The notes: generated from the sequence alone by a model not told the origin. 58,747 nucleotides of DNA from Bradyrhizobium genosp. SA-3 (GCF_004212635.1 NZ_PSRT01000046.1:1-58747); one strand, 5' to 3'. Positions 44,872-54,028 are shown, counted from the stretch's first letter. Made by a program: numbers and translations.

Positions 44872-46197
44872 ATGGAGCAGCCTGCCCGGCAGTACGATTC
44901 TGGCGCCCCGGCACCGTCGGCAATTGCGGCGGCTGGGCGGACGCTTGTCGTCGATCTGGAAGGCGCGCTGCTGCGTTCCGAACTGCTGATGGAAGCGCTG
45001 TTCAGTGCGCCCGGCCGCATGCTCGCCCGCTTCGGCGCAGGCGGACGCCCGGGCATGGCGGCGCTCACGGATATCCTGGCGCGGGCGGAGATCGACTATG
45101 CCCATCTGCCCTATGATTCCGATGTGCTGAACCGGGCGCTGGCGGCGCGGGCGCGGGGCGCGAAGATCTATCTGGTCGCCGGACGTTTCGCCGATCATGC
45201 GGCGGGCATTGCCGCGCATCTTGGTTTTGACGGCGTCGTGAGGCCGGCCGATCTTGCTGCGGGCAACACGCTGCCGTTCGATCGCGGCGCGATCGAGCGC
45301 ATCGACGACCGAAGCGGAAGTCGCGTCAGCCTAAAAACCTGGGCCAAGGCGCTGCGCGTCTATCAATACGCCAAGAATACGCTGGTGTTCGTGCCGGCGC
45401 TCACCGCGCATCAGCTGAACCTTGCGACGCTCGGCTATGCGCTGCTGGCGTTCATGGCGTTCTCGGCCTGCGTGTCGGGTGCCTATCTGATGAACGACCT
45501 CTTGGATCTCGCGGCCGACCGGCAGCATCCAACCAAGCGCCATCGCGCACTCGCGGCCGGCGATTTGCCGATCTCCTCCGCGCTATCAGCAATCCCTGCG
45601 CTGTGGCTGTTCGCGCTCGTCGCCGGCCTCTGCATCTCACCTCTCTTCCTCGGCGTGCTCGGCGCCTACCTCGTCACCACGATCGCCTATTCGCTCGCGC
45701 TCAAGCGTAAGATGCTGGTCGACGTGGTGACGCTGTCGGGCCTCTACAGCTTGCGCATCATCGCCGGCGCGGTCGGCGTCGGCGTGGTGCTGTCGGAATG
45801 GCTGTTGATCTTCTCGCTGTTCGTGTTCACCTCGTTGGCGCTGATCAAGCGCTTCAGCGAGCTCAGCATGCGCGAGAGCGCGGGCCTCGCCGATCCCTCC
45901 AACCGCGACTACAGGATCACCGATCTGCATGTCATCGCCGCGATGGCGGCGGCGAGCGCGATGAACGCGGTGACCGTGTTCTCGCTCTACGTCTCCTCCT
46001 CCGCGGTGACGCCGCTCTACAGCCACCCCTGGATGCTGTGGCTGCTCAACCCGCTGCTGCTCTACTGGTTCGGCCGCGCCCTGATGATGGCGCACCGCCG
46101 CGAGATGCCTGACGATCCCATCATCTACGCTTTCCGCGACGGCCCCAGCCGCATCACGGTGGCGGCGATGATCTGCATCATGCTGGCGGCGATCTGA
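44872..46197 (+). CDS. HAD-like domain fused to UbiA-family prenyltransferase
   Basis: A 441-residue fusion. Residues about 20-140 are a HAD-like domain, but it is degenerate: motif I reads VVDLEGALL (D28, E30, A32) rather than DxDGT, and the expected Ser/Thr motif II is LVAGRF. Residues about 150-441 form a UbiA-type membrane prenyltransferase with MNDLLDLAADRQHPTKRHR (NDxxDxxxD) and about eight helices. In the decaprenyl-phosphate-arabinose pathway a UbiA protein (DppR) transfers phosphoribose from PRPP to the polyprenyl phosphate. It lies 5 kb after the DprE1/DprE2-like pair, on the same strand. Confidence 0.87.
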   Translation: MEQPARQYDSGAPAPSAIAAAGRTLVVDLEGALLRSELLMEALFSAPGRMLARFGAGGRPGMAALTDILARAEIDYAHLPYDSDVLNRALAARARGAKIYLVAGRFADHAAGIAAHLGFDGVVRPADLAAGNTLPFDRGAIERIDDRSGSRVSLKTWAKALRVYQYAKNTLVFVPALTAHQLNLATLGYALLAFMAFSACVSGAYLMNDLLDLAADRQHPTKRHRALAAGDLPISSALSAIPALWLFALVAGLCISPLFLGVLGAYLVTTIAYSLALKRKMLVDVVTLSGLYSLRIIAGAVGVGVVLSEWLLIFSLFVFTSLALIKRFSELSMRESAGLADPSNRDYRITDLHVIAAMAAASAMNAVTVFSLYVSSSAVTPLYSHPWMLWLLNPLLLYWFGRALMMAHRREMPDDPIIYAFRDGPSRITVAAMICIMLAAI

Positions 46198-46311
46198 CCG
46201 GGCCCGTAAGGTCACGGCCGGCGCTTGCGCGGCGTGCTGCGAGTGGATACATCGCGGGTAATCCCGATTAGCCTAGTCTGCCGACCGATCGATTCGAGGT
46301 TTTGAAACGCC

Positions 46312-46926
46312 ATGACCGTACGCCTGCATCGCGGCGACCTGCCCGACCTGTCCCGCTACACCGGAGCGGTGGCGATCGACACCGAGACCATGGGGCTGAA
46401 CCCGCACCGCGACCGGCTCTGCGTGGTGCAGCTCTCGCCCGGCGACGGCAGCGCCGACGTGGTGCAGATCCCCAAGGGCCACACCGACGCGCCGAACCTG
46501 AAGGCGCTGCTGGCCAATCCCGCCATCACCAAGATCTTCCACTTTGCGCGGTTCGACATCGCGGTGCTGTACCAGACCTTTGGGGTCATGACCGGGCCGA
46601 TCTACTGCACCAAGATCGCCTCCCGCCTGACCCGCACCTATACCGACCGCCATGGCCTGAAAGACCTCGTGCGCGAGGTGCTCAACATCGACCTCTCCAA
46701 GCAGCAGCAGTCCAGCGACTGGGGCTCCGACAGCCTGACCGAGCCGCAGCTCGCCTATGCCGCCTCCGACGTGCTGCATCTGCACGGCTTGCGCGAGCGG
46801 CTCGATGCCATGCTGGTGCGGGAAGGCCGCACCCAGCTGGCGCAGGCCTGTTTCGACTTCCTGCCGACCCGCGCCCTGCTCGACCTCCAGGGCTGGGCGG
46901 AAGAGGACATTTTCGCGCATTCCTGA
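46312..46926 (+). CDS. RNase D-like 3'-5' exonuclease
   Basis: The 204-residue protein is a DEDDy exonuclease: motif I AIDTETMGL (D and E), motif II FHFARFDIAVLY (D), and motif III YAASDVLHL (Y and D). It lacks the C-terminal HRDC domains of E. coli RNase D, as in the shorter alphaproteobacterial form, so it is a trimmed version of the tRNA-maturation enzyme. It immediately precedes the lpt cluster, a usual neighbour in Bradyrhizobium, with a 145-bp gap. Confidence 0.92.
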   Translation: MTVRLHRGDLPDLSRYTGAVAIDTETMGLNPHRDRLCVVQLSPGDGSADVVQIPKGHTDAPNLKALLANPAITKIFHFARFDIAVLYQTFGVMTGPIYCTKIASRLTRTYTDRHGLKDLVREVLNIDLSKQQQSSDWGSDSLTEPQLAYAASDVLHLHGLRERLDAMLVREGRTQLAQACFDFLPTRALLDLQGWAEEDIFAHS

Positions 46927-47071
46927 CGCCTCCTGTGGCCGCTAGGTTCAGGGCCGCCGCCCCGTTTCGGACACTTTCGTAACGGCCTGTCGCCGGCTGC
47001 ATATTTCGGCGGCGCCGGGTACAATGGGGCGTCCTTCGACTGGACAAGGTTAGCGACGCGCTGGAGCAGCG

Positions 47072-47800
47072 GTGAACTCGGCCCAGAATCCCACCTACGA
47101 CGCCGCGCTTGCGGCGAAGTTCGCCAGCGCGGCGCGCCACAGCCGCTTGGTGCGGATTCTGCGCGTCTCCGTTCCGGCGACGGTGGTCGTGGCCATGGCC
47201 GTGATCATCTATGTCGCGTTTTTCAACAAATTCCGGATTCCGGAGTTGCCGCTGACGGTCGAAAACATGGTCGTGTCGGGCACCAAGATCACGATGGAAT
47301 CGCCGCATCTCGCCGGCTTCACGCCGGACCAGCGGCCCTACGAGCTCTGGGCCAAGACCGCAACGCAGGACATCACCGACCCCGATCATGTCGATCTTTC
47401 GGATCTGCGCGCGAAGGTGCTGATGGAGGATCAATCCACCCTGTTCCTCGACGCTCGCACCGGCCGTTTCGACAACAAGCAGCAGCAGCTCGATCTGCAC
47501 AAGGACATCTTGCTGCGTACCTCCACCGGCTATGAGGCGCGGCTGAACTCCGCCTTCGTCGACATGAACAAGGGCACGGTCACTTCCGACGAACGCGTCG
47601 ACGTCAAGCTGACCAACGGCACGCTGACGGCGGACCGGCTGCGGATCACGGAAGGCGGCGATCTCATCCGCTTCGAAGGCAACGTGGTGATGCATCTGGA
47701 TAAGCTGGACGACACCGCCGCCGCGCAGCCTGCGCCACCCGATCCAGCGCCACCTGCGAAGACGCGCACGCCTCAGAACAAGCCTGCCAATTCAAAGTGA
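47072..47800 (+). CDS. lptC: LptC, lipopolysaccharide transport periplasmic protein
   Basis: LptC links the LptBFG ABC transporter to LptA in the LPS bridge. The 242-residue product (GTG start with GGAG upstream) has a single N-terminal membrane helix (about residues 30-50, VSVPATVVVAMAVIIYVAFF) and a periplasmic beta-jellyroll (VENMVVSGTKITMESPHLAG ... NGTLTADRLRITEGGDLIRFEGNVVMHL). The C-terminus is Pro-rich. Its stop overlaps the lptA GTG (GTGA). Confidence 0.92.
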   Translation: MNSAQNPTYDAALAAKFASAARHSRLVRILRVSVPATVVVAMAVIIYVAFFNKFRIPELPLTVENMVVSGTKITMESPHLAGFTPDQRPYELWAKTATQDITDPDHVDLSDLRAKVLMEDQSTLFLDARTGRFDNKQQQLDLHKDILLRTSTGYEARLNSAFVDMNKGTVTSDERVDVKLTNGTLTADRLRITEGGDLIRFEGNVVMHLDKLDDTAAAQPAPPDPAPPAKTRTPQNKPANSK

Positions 47801-48516
47801 TTTTCATGATCAGTTTTTTTCCGCGCCACGACAACAAACGGAGCGCCATCATCAACGCGGCCGCGCTTGCCGCCACTGTCGTGCTGGTGGCAACAGGTGG
47901 CGCGGTGGCACAGAGCGCGATGCAAGGCGTGCCCAACGCGATGCAGGGCTTTTCGCAAAACCGCGATCAGCCGATCCAGATCGAGGCCGCTTCGCTCGAG
48001 ATGCGCGACAAGAAGAAGGAGGCGACCTTCGCCGGCAATGTGAAGGTCGTGCAGGGCGACACCACCATGACCTCGAAAACGCTGGTGGTGTTTTACGAGT
48101 CGAGCGGCGGCGACAAGCCTGCCGCGCCGCAGCCCGCGGCGAAGGGCGCGAAGGCGGCACCGATGCAGTCGGCAACGCCCGGCCCGGGCGGCAGCTCCGC
48201 GATCAAGCGGCTGGAGGCGCGCGGCAATGTCGTGGTCACCCAGAAGGACCAGGTGGTGACGGGCGAGACCGCCGTGTTCGATACCAAGACCAACCTCATC
48301 ACCATGCTCGGCGGCGTGGTCTTGACGCAGTGCAAGAACGTGCTGCGCGGCGACCGTCTGATGGTCGACATGACGACAGGCGTGTCGCGTGTGGAATCCG
48401 ACAGTGGTCGGGTCCAGGCCCTGCTGCCGCAGGGCGGCAGCAGTGATTGCGGCCAGGGCGCCAAACCCGGCGCGGCGCCGCCTCTGCAGTTGCCAGGCGC
48501 AAGTAAACAAAAGTAA
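47797..48516 (+). CDS. lptA: LptA/OstA, periplasmic LPS carrier
   Basis: LptA forms the periplasmic bridge for LPS to the outer membrane. The product (239 residues from GTG 47797, 236 from ATG 47806) has a signal peptide (IINAAALAATVVLVATGGAVAQ), then the OstA-like beta domain QPIQIEAASLEMRDKKKEATFAGNVKVVQGDTTMTSKTLVVFYE and its repeat KRLEARGNVVVTQKDQVVTGETAVFDTKTN. Between these lies an Ala/Pro-rich insert of about 35 residues not found in E. coli LptA. It overlaps lptC by four bases. Confidence 0.92.
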   Translation: MIFMISFFPRHDNKRSAIINAAALAATVVLVATGGAVAQSAMQGVPNAMQGFSQNRDQPIQIEAASLEMRDKKKEATFAGNVKVVQGDTTMTSKTLVVFYESSGGDKPAAPQPAAKGAKAAPMQSATPGPGGSSAIKRLEARGNVVVTQKDQVVTGETAVFDTKTNLITMLGGVVLTQCKNVLRGDRLMVDMTTGVSRVESDSGRVQALLPQGGSSDCGQGAKPGAAPPLQLPGASKQK

Positions 48517-48763
48517 ATTCAATCACTTGTCTCGGATGCTCCCGATCCGAGGTTGAAGCTTGGCCGGCGAGACTGTATCTAGCGCGAAGGGCTTTCGAAG
48601 CGGGGTTCGCCGCTTTTCGGGCGTGTTTCACTGGGCATGAGACATCCCTTCACTCAGGCTGCACCGGCAAATCGCAAGGCCGGGGCGGCAGATCGCGGCA
48701 TCACGCGCGGATCATCGTGCAGGATTGTCGTGCAGGATCGTCGTGAAAGGCTAGAAGGCGGGG

Positions 48764-49774
48764 ATGGTCGATCTCTTCAGCATGTTCCGTCGGCGCCCCG
48801 CCAAACGCGGCCGGCCAGGATTTGCGCGTCAGGACATCACCGCGCTCGGTGACAACGTTGGCGGTCTCGTGACCAGCCCGGTGCGGGACGCGCCGCCGCT
48901 CGCCCGTGACCAGGCGATGCGGGCGCCTGACCAGTTCCAGGGCGACTACCAGGCCGACTATCAAGCCGAGCCGCCGCGTCCGCAGGCGGTTCACCCCGTC
49001 AGGGCCGCCAGCAGGTCCAATGGCACAGGCGGGCCGCAGCTGCTGCGGCGGCCCGGCTTCCTGGCTGTGCATAGCGTGGAAAAGGCCTTTGGCAGCCGCC
49101 AGGTGGTGCGTGGCGTCAGCATCTATGTGCGCCGTGGCGAAGCCGTCGGCCTGCTCGGCCCGAACGGCGCCGGCAAGACCACCGTGTTCTACATGATCAC
49201 CGGCCTGATCAAGGCCGATCGCGGCGCGATCGAGCTCGACGGCCACGACGTCACGAAACTCCCGATGTATCAGCGCGCGCGCCTCGGCATCGGCTATCTG
49301 CCGCAGGAGGCCTCGATCTTCCGCGGCCTCACCGTCGAGCAGAACATCCGCGCCGTGCTCGAAGTGGTCGAGCCCTCGCGCAAGAAGCGCGAGCAGCAGC
49401 TCGATTCACTGCTCGACGAGTTCAACATCACGCGCCTGCGGAAATCGCCGTCGATTGCGCTATCAGGCGGTGAGCGCCGCCGCGTCGAGATCGCGCGCGC
49501 GCTGGCGACGCGGCCGAACTACATGCTGCTTGACGAGCCCTTCGCCGGCATCGACCCGATCGCGGTTGGCGACATCCAGGATCTCGTCCGCCATCTCACC
49601 AATCGCGGCATCGGCGTCTTGATCACCGACCACAATGTGCGCGAGACGCTCGGCCTCACCGATCGCGCCTACATCGTCTATGCCGGCGAAATCTTGACCG
49701 AGGGTACCCCGGATGAGATCGTCGCCGATCCGGACGTGCGCCGGCTTTACCTTGGCGAGGAATTCCGTCTCTAG
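48764..49774 (+). CDS. lptB: LptB ATPase with long N-terminal extension
   Basis: LptB powers LPS extraction. The ABC domain is complete: Walker A LLGPNGAGKTT (about residues 130-140), Q-loop region GYLPQEASIF, signature ALSGGERRRVEIARAL (about 234) and Walker B MLLDEPFAGIDP. The protein has 336 residues where most LptB have about 240. The extra 98 N-terminal residues are low-complexity, Arg/Gln/Pro-rich (DYQADYQAEPPRPQ) and are of unknown role. An internal start nearer the ABC domain is possible but no ATG is well placed; GTG 49065 in the middle of AVHS is in frame. The gap to lptA is 247 bp. Confidence 0.93.
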   Translation: MVDLFSMFRRRPAKRGRPGFARQDITALGDNVGGLVTSPVRDAPPLARDQAMRAPDQFQGDYQADYQAEPPRPQAVHPVRAASRSNGTGGPQLLRRPGFLAVHSVEKAFGSRQVVRGVSIYVRRGEAVGLLGPNGAGKTTVFYMITGLIKADRGAIELDGHDVTKLPMYQRARLGIGYLPQEASIFRGLTVEQNIRAVLEVVEPSRKKREQQLDSLLDEFNITRLRKSPSIALSGGERRRVEIARALATRPNYMLLDEPFAGIDPIAVGDIQDLVRHLTNRGIGVLITDHNVRETLGLTDRAYIVYAGEILTEGTPDEIVADPDVRRLYLGEEFRL

Positions 49775-49863
49775 CCCGTTTTTGCGTTCGTCAAGACGTG
49801 TACATCGGGGTCGGACTAGGATAAGCAAAAATCGGACCAATTTTTGGGAACGGTTCTTGCTTC

Positions 49864-51504
49864 ATGGCGCTCACGCAGAGATTAGAGTTCCGGCAATCGC
49901 AGTCGCTGGTTATGACGCCGCAGCTGATGCAGGCGATCAAGCTGCTGCAATTGTCCAATCTCGATCTCACGACCTTCGTGGAGGAGGAACTCGAGCGTAA
50001 CCCCTTGCTGGAGCGGGCCAATGACGAGACCGGCGGCGAAGCTCCTGTCGAGGCCGGCCGGTTCAGCGACGGCGACGAGGCCGGCGGCCAAGGCGATGGT
50101 AACGGCGACAGTCTTGGCGACGACGGCTTTGGCGGCAGCGCGGAGGCGTTCGAGCCCGGCCAGGAAGAATGGATGAGCAAGGATCTCGGCACCCGCGCCG
50201 AGATCGAGCAGACCCTGGACACCGGCCTCGACAACGTCTTCTCCGAGGAGCCGGCCGAGGCGGCCGCGCGCAATGCCCAGGACGCCGCGCCGACGACCTA
50301 CACCGAGTGGGGCGGCGGCGCCTCCGGGGATGAAGACTACAATCTCGAGGCCTTCGTCGCCGCCGAGATGACGCTGTCGGACCATCTTGCCGAGCAGCTC
50401 TCGGTCGCCTTCACCGCGCCGGCGCAGCGCATGATCGGCCAGTACCTGATCGACCTCGTCGATGAGGCCGGCTACCTGCCGCCGGATCTCGGCCAGGCCG
50501 TCGAGCGTCTCGGCGCATCGCAACAGGATGTCGAGGACGTCCTTGCCGTGCTGCAAAAATTCGATCCGCCCGGCGTCTGTGCGCGCAATTTGAGCGAATG
50601 CCTGGCGATCCAGCTGCGCGAGCTCGACCGCTACGATCCGGCCATGCAGGCGCTGGTCGAGCATCTCGATCTCCTCGCCAAGCGCGACATCGCGTCCTTG
50701 CGCAAGCTCTGCGGCGTCGACGACGAGGACATCGCCGACATGATCGGCGAGATCCGCCGCCTCAATCCCAAGCCCGGCATGAAGTTCGGCTCGGCGCGGC
50801 TCCAGACCATGGTGCCCGATGTCTATGTCCGCCCGGGTCCCGACGGCGGCTGGCACGTCGAGCTCAACAGCGACACCCTGCCGCGCGTGCTGGTCAACCA
50901 GACCTACTATTCCGAGCTGTCGAAGAAGATCGGCAAGGACGGCGACAAGTCCTACTTCACCGATGCGCTTCAGAACGCGACCTGGCTGGTGCGCGCGCTC
51001 GACCAGCGCGCCCGCACCATCCTGAAAGTTGCAACCGAGATCGTGCGCCAGCAGGACGGCTTCTTCACCCGTGGCGTGGCACACTTGCGGCCGCTCAATC
51101 TCAAGGCCGTCGCCGACGCCATCCAGATGCATGAATCCACGGTGTCGCGCGTCACCGCCAACAAATACATGGCGACCAATCGCGGCACGTTCGAGCTGAA
51201 ATATTTCTTCACCGCCTCGATCGCCTCGGCCGACGGCGGCGAGGCGCATTCCGCCGAAGCCGTTCGCCACCACATCAAGCAGCTGATCGATTCGGAAGAG
51301 CCCACGGCGATCCTGTCGGATGACACCATCGTGGAACGCTTGCGCGCCTCGGGCATTGATATTGCCCGCCGCACGGTCGCGAAGTACCGCGAAGCCATGC
51401 GCATACCCTCCTCGGTGCAACGTCGCCGCGACAAGCAGAGCGCCCTTGGTAACGTCCTCTCCACCGCAATGTCCGATCGCTCCCGCAACACCGAGCCGGC
51501 CTGA
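49864..51504 (+). CDS. rpoN: RNA polymerase sigma-54 factor
   Basis: A 546-residue sigma-54. Region I (LTQRLEFRQSQSLVMTPQLMQAIKLLQLSNLDL) interacts with activators. A long acidic region II (about 60-120) follows. The C-terminal core and DNA-binding parts include the helix-turn-helix LNLKAVADAIQMHESTVSRVTANKYM and the RpoN box ARRTVAKYREAMRIPSSVQRRR near residue 500. It directs nitrogen-related and other activator-dependent promoters. It is in the conserved order lptB-rpoN-hpf-ptsN. Confidence 0.97.
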   Translation: MALTQRLEFRQSQSLVMTPQLMQAIKLLQLSNLDLTTFVEEELERNPLLERANDETGGEAPVEAGRFSDGDEAGGQGDGNGDSLGDDGFGGSAEAFEPGQEEWMSKDLGTRAEIEQTLDTGLDNVFSEEPAEAAARNAQDAAPTTYTEWGGGASGDEDYNLEAFVAAEMTLSDHLAEQLSVAFTAPAQRMIGQYLIDLVDEAGYLPPDLGQAVERLGASQQDVEDVLAVLQKFDPPGVCARNLSECLAIQLRELDRYDPAMQALVEHLDLLAKRDIASLRKLCGVDDEDIADMIGEIRRLNPKPGMKFGSARLQTMVPDVYVRPGPDGGWHVELNSDTLPRVLVNQTYYSELSKKIGKDGDKSYFTDALQNATWLVRALDQRARTILKVATEIVRQQDGFFTRGVAHLRPLNLKAVADAIQMHESTVSRVTANKYMATNRGTFELKYFFTASIASADGGEAHSAEAVRHHIKQLIDSEEPTAILSDDTIVERLRASGIDIARRTVAKYREAMRIPSSVQRRRDKQSALGNVLSTAMSDRSRNTEPA

Positions 51505-51561
51505 TTGCGCCGGGGCGAAATCGCGCTACTCTCACCTCCCCATTGAGACCGATCCAAGCAT

Positions 51562-51637
51562 GCGCATGAACCGGAAAAGTGCACAGCGGTTTTCCCTCCC
51601 GACAAATGCGGAACGCGTTTGCGGGAAGATCATGCGC
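51562..51637. repeat. Palindromic repeat, family D
   Basis: GCGCATGAACCGGAAAAGTG at the left, GGGAAGATCATGCGC at the right; inner arms TTTTCCCTCCC and GCAAACGCG. It lies between rpoN and hpf, with a related copy at 14225-14273. Confidence 0.72.
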
Positions 51638-51702
51638 AGGGAACAACTTCAGCTGCGGTGACCCGTCATCGCAGCTGAGGCGCTAACCAAGCGAGGCATC
51701 AC

Positions 51703-52305
51703 ATGACTCTCCGGATTTCGGGCAAGAGCATCAGCGTCGGCGAGGCCCTGCGCGGCCGCGTTGCCGACCGCACCGACGAGGTGCTGCGCAAATATTTCGA
51801 CGGCAACTATTCCGGCCACATCACGCTGAGCAAGGACGGCTTCGGCTTCCGCACCGATTGCGCGCTGCACCTCGATTCGGGAATCACCCTGGAAGCCGAT
51901 TCGAACGCGCCGGATGCCTATGCCAGCGCCGACCAGGCGCTGCTGATGATCGAGAAGCGGCTGCGCCGCTACAAGAACCGCCTCAAGGACCGTTCCGCCC
52001 GCAAGGCCCATGCCGCCACCGAGGCGATGGCTGCGCTCAATGCCACGAGCTATGTGCTCGAGGCGCCCGAGGGCGAGGACGAGGGCTCAGGCTACAGTCC
52101 CGTGATCATCGCGGAGCAGACCACCTCGCTCAGGCAGCTGTCGGTCAGCGAGGCCGTCATGGAACTCGACCTCAGCGGGGCGCCTTGCCTGGTCTTCCAG
52201 CACGGCTCCTCGGGCCGGGTGAACATCATTTACCGCCGCGCCGACGGCAATGTGGGCTGGATCGACCCTCCGGCCGGCAAAACAGACCTCAAGGTGGACG
52301 GTTAA
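51703..52305 (+). CDS. hpf: Ribosome hibernation promoting factor (long form)
   Basis: The 200-residue product has the S30AE N-terminal domain (MTLRISGKSISVGEALRGRVADRTDEVLRKYFDG), with a basic helix YKNRLKDRSARK, and the C-terminal long-HPF dimerisation domain (SPVIIAEQTTSLRQLSVSEAVMELDLSGAPCLVFQHGSSGRVNIIYRRADGNVGWIDP). Long HPF joins 70S ribosomes into inactive 100S dimers in stationary phase. It follows rpoN, as usual. Confidence 0.96.
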   Translation: MTLRISGKSISVGEALRGRVADRTDEVLRKYFDGNYSGHITLSKDGFGFRTDCALHLDSGITLEADSNAPDAYASADQALLMIEKRLRRYKNRLKDRSARKAHAATEAMAALNATSYVLEAPEGEDEGSGYSPVIIAEQTTSLRQLSVSEAVMELDLSGAPCLVFQHGSSGRVNIIYRRADGNVGWIDPPAGKTDLKVDG

Positions 52306-52514
52306 TGGTCCCGCACCCTCCGCAAGCCCCAACAATGACCGTGGGCAAAGCCGCACGCGGGAGTTGGCACCGGGATTGCGTTGGAGTAGAAGCGCCCCAC
52401 ATCAGGACCGGGGCTAAGTCCCCCTCCTGCTTCATGTTATTGACGCCGGCCCAGCTTGGTCTTCCAAGATGGCCAAATCGGAACTGACGGTTTAATTCAC
52501 CTCGGAAAGCTTCC

Positions 52515-52976
52515 ATGCCGATTACCGATCTGGTCGCACCCGAGGCGATTCTCCCGGCATTGAAAGTCAACAGCAAGAAGCAGGCCTTGCAGGAACTCGC
52601 GGCCAAGGCCGCCGAGCTGACCGGGCAGAACGAGCGCTCCGTCTTCGAGGTGCTGCTTCAGCGCGAGAAGCTCGGCACCACCGCAGTCGGCTACGGCGTC
52701 GCCATTCCCCACGGCAAGCTGCCCAAGCTGGACAAGATCTTCGGCCTGTTCGCGCGCCTCGATCGTCCGATCGATTTCGAATCGATGGATGGCCAGCCGG
52801 TCGATCTCGTCTTCCTGCTGCTCGCCCCCGAAGGCGCCGGCGCCGACCACCTCAAAGCCCTTGCCCGCATCGCCCGCCTGCTGCGTGACCAGGACATCGC
52901 CAAAAAACTCCGCGCCTCGCGTGACGCCCAGGCGATCTATTCGGTGCTGGCGCTGCCGCCGGCGACGGCGGCCTGA
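52515..52976 (+). CDS. ptsN: PTS IIA-like nitrogen regulatory protein PtsN
   Basis: EIIA-Ntr receives phosphate from NPr in the nitrogen PTS and signals to potassium, nitrogen and other regulation. The 153-residue product contains the phospho-acceptor histidine in VAIPHGKLPKL, preceded by VLLQREKLGTTAVGYG, and LARIARLLRDQDIAKKLRAS in the C-terminal part. It closes the lpt-rpoN-hpf-ptsN run. Confidence 0.96.
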   Translation: MPITDLVAPEAILPALKVNSKKQALQELAAKAAELTGQNERSVFEVLLQREKLGTTAVGYGVAIPHGKLPKLDKIFGLFARLDRPIDFESMDGQPVDLVFLLLAPEGAGADHLKALARIARLLRDQDIAKKLRASRDAQAIYSVLALPPATAA

Positions 52977-53105
52977 GCGTCATTGCAATCGTAGCTCTCT
53001 CAACACCGTCATCGCCGACTGTAAGGGAGCGTGCCCCGGCCGCAACGCTTCGCGCTGCAGCGCGTCCGGGACACGAGAGTTGAGCACCCTGTAGCCTCAC
53101 ACTCC

Positions 53106-53185
53106 GTCATTGCGAGCGAAGCGAAGCAATCCAGAATCTGCGGAGGGATTCTGGATTGCTTCGTCGCTTCGCTCCTCGCAATGAC
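53106..53185. repeat. Palindromic repeat, family F
   Basis: GTCATTGCGAGCGAAGCGAA ... CGCTCCTCGCAATGAC, with AATCCAGAATC/GATTCTGGATT inner arms. The most symmetrical copy of this family here. Confidence 0.87.
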
Positions 53186-53205
53186 GATGCCGAGACGATA
53201 TCGCT

Positions 53206-53248
53206 CAAAATGAAAACGGGCACGCCTTCGCGTGAAGGCATGCCCGCT
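53206..53248 (-). terminator. Rho-independent terminator after the DUF1150 gene
   Basis: On the minus strand, GCGGGCATGCCTTCA pairs with TGAAGGCGTGCCCG-like sequence and is followed by TTTTCATTTTGAG, about 30 bases after the DUF1150 stop. Confidence 0.82.
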
Positions 53249-53279
53249 TGAATCTCTATTCGTGCGAACGCGCGTGCGC

Positions 53280-53552
53280 TCAGTGCACGCTCACCGCTTG
53301 CAGCTCGTTGCTCCAGGCGTTGGCGATCGCGGCTTCCCGGCTGTCGGTCAGCATGATCGGCGTGCCGTCGGCGGCGTGGAGCGCGAAGAGCTTGAGGCCC
53401 GGCGCAATCTTGGGCGCCTCGGGGAACAGGTCCGGCACGTCCTCGGAGCGGATCTGCTTCACATAGGCGATATGACCTTCGCCGAGGGTTGCCAGCGTCT
53501 CCGGAGAGACATTCTTGGCTTCATATTCGAACGCAACGTGACCTTCACTCAT
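53280..53552 (-). CDS. DUF1150 family protein
   Basis: A 90-residue protein with the DUF1150 pattern LATLGEGHIAYVKQIRSEDVPDLFPEAPKIAPGLKLFALHAADGTPIMLTDSREAAIANAW. Function is unknown. The family very often lies directly after an hsp20 gene in rhizobia, as here (50-bp gap, same strand), so it is probably part of a small heat-shock operon. Confidence 0.9.
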   Translation of the reverse strand: MSEGHVAFEYEAKNVSPETLATLGEGHIAYVKQIRSEDVPDLFPEAPKIAPGLKLFALHAADGTPIMLTDSREAAIANAWSNELQAVSVH

Positions 53553-53602
53553 GGTCTCGACTCCTCTGGAACACTAAGCGGTCGAGTCCGCTACTCGTTC
53601 CA

Positions 53603-54028
53603 TTATTCGTGCTCATTGATAGCGATTGTCTTAACGATCCTCTCCGGTTCAGGCCGGGCCAGATCGATCGACAACAGCCCGTTCTTCAGATCCGCGCCCA
53701 GCACCTGCATCCCCTCCGCCAGCACGAAGGTGCGCTGGAAGTGGCGCGCGGCGATGCCGCGATGGATGTATTGCCGGGTCTTGTCGTCCTGCTGCCGCCC
53801 GCGGATCACGAGCTGGTTTTCCTCAATGGTTACATCGAGTTGGTCGCGGGTGAATCCGGCGACCGCCAGCGTGATGCGCAAACGCTCGGGCTGGCCATCC
53901 GCGCGGTCGCACCTCTCGATATTGTAGGGAGGATAACCGTCGGCGCCTTTGACGACCCGATCGAGCACGCGCTCGATCTCGTCGAAGCCCAGCAGAAAGG
54001 GACTGGAGAGCGTTGGAACACGAGACAT
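53603..54028 (-). CDS. Small heat-shock protein (Hsp20/IbpA class A)
   Basis: The 141-residue alpha-crystallin-domain protein begins FDEIERVLDRVVKGADGYPPYNIER, typical of class A rhizobial sHsps related to IbpA/IbpB. The core is RLRITLAVAGFTRDQLDVTIEENQLVIRGRQQ through HFQRTFVLAEGMQVLGADLKNGLLSIDL; the C-terminal tail carries RIVKTIAI, an IxI-like anchor. It holds unfolding proteins for DnaK. The RpoH-type promoter and SD hairpin upstream point to heat control. Confidence 0.95.
   Translation of the reverse strand: MSRVPTLSSPFLLGFDEIERVLDRVVKGADGYPPYNIERCDRADGQPERLRITLAVAGFTRDQLDVTIEENQLVIRGRQQDDKTRQYIHRGIAARHFQRTFVLAEGMQVLGADLKNGLLSIDLARPEPERIVKTIAINEHE

Larger units (their letters stand above)
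52977..53279. other. 303-bp gap after ptsN
   Basis: The left 130 bases contain no gene I can support. The middle holds the family F repeat (53106-53185) and the right end the terminator for the DUF1150 gene. Confidence 0.6.

Noticed and set aside
49882..51420. A 512-codon minus-strand frame opposite rpoN
   Set aside because: Shadow of rpoN; no family signature.
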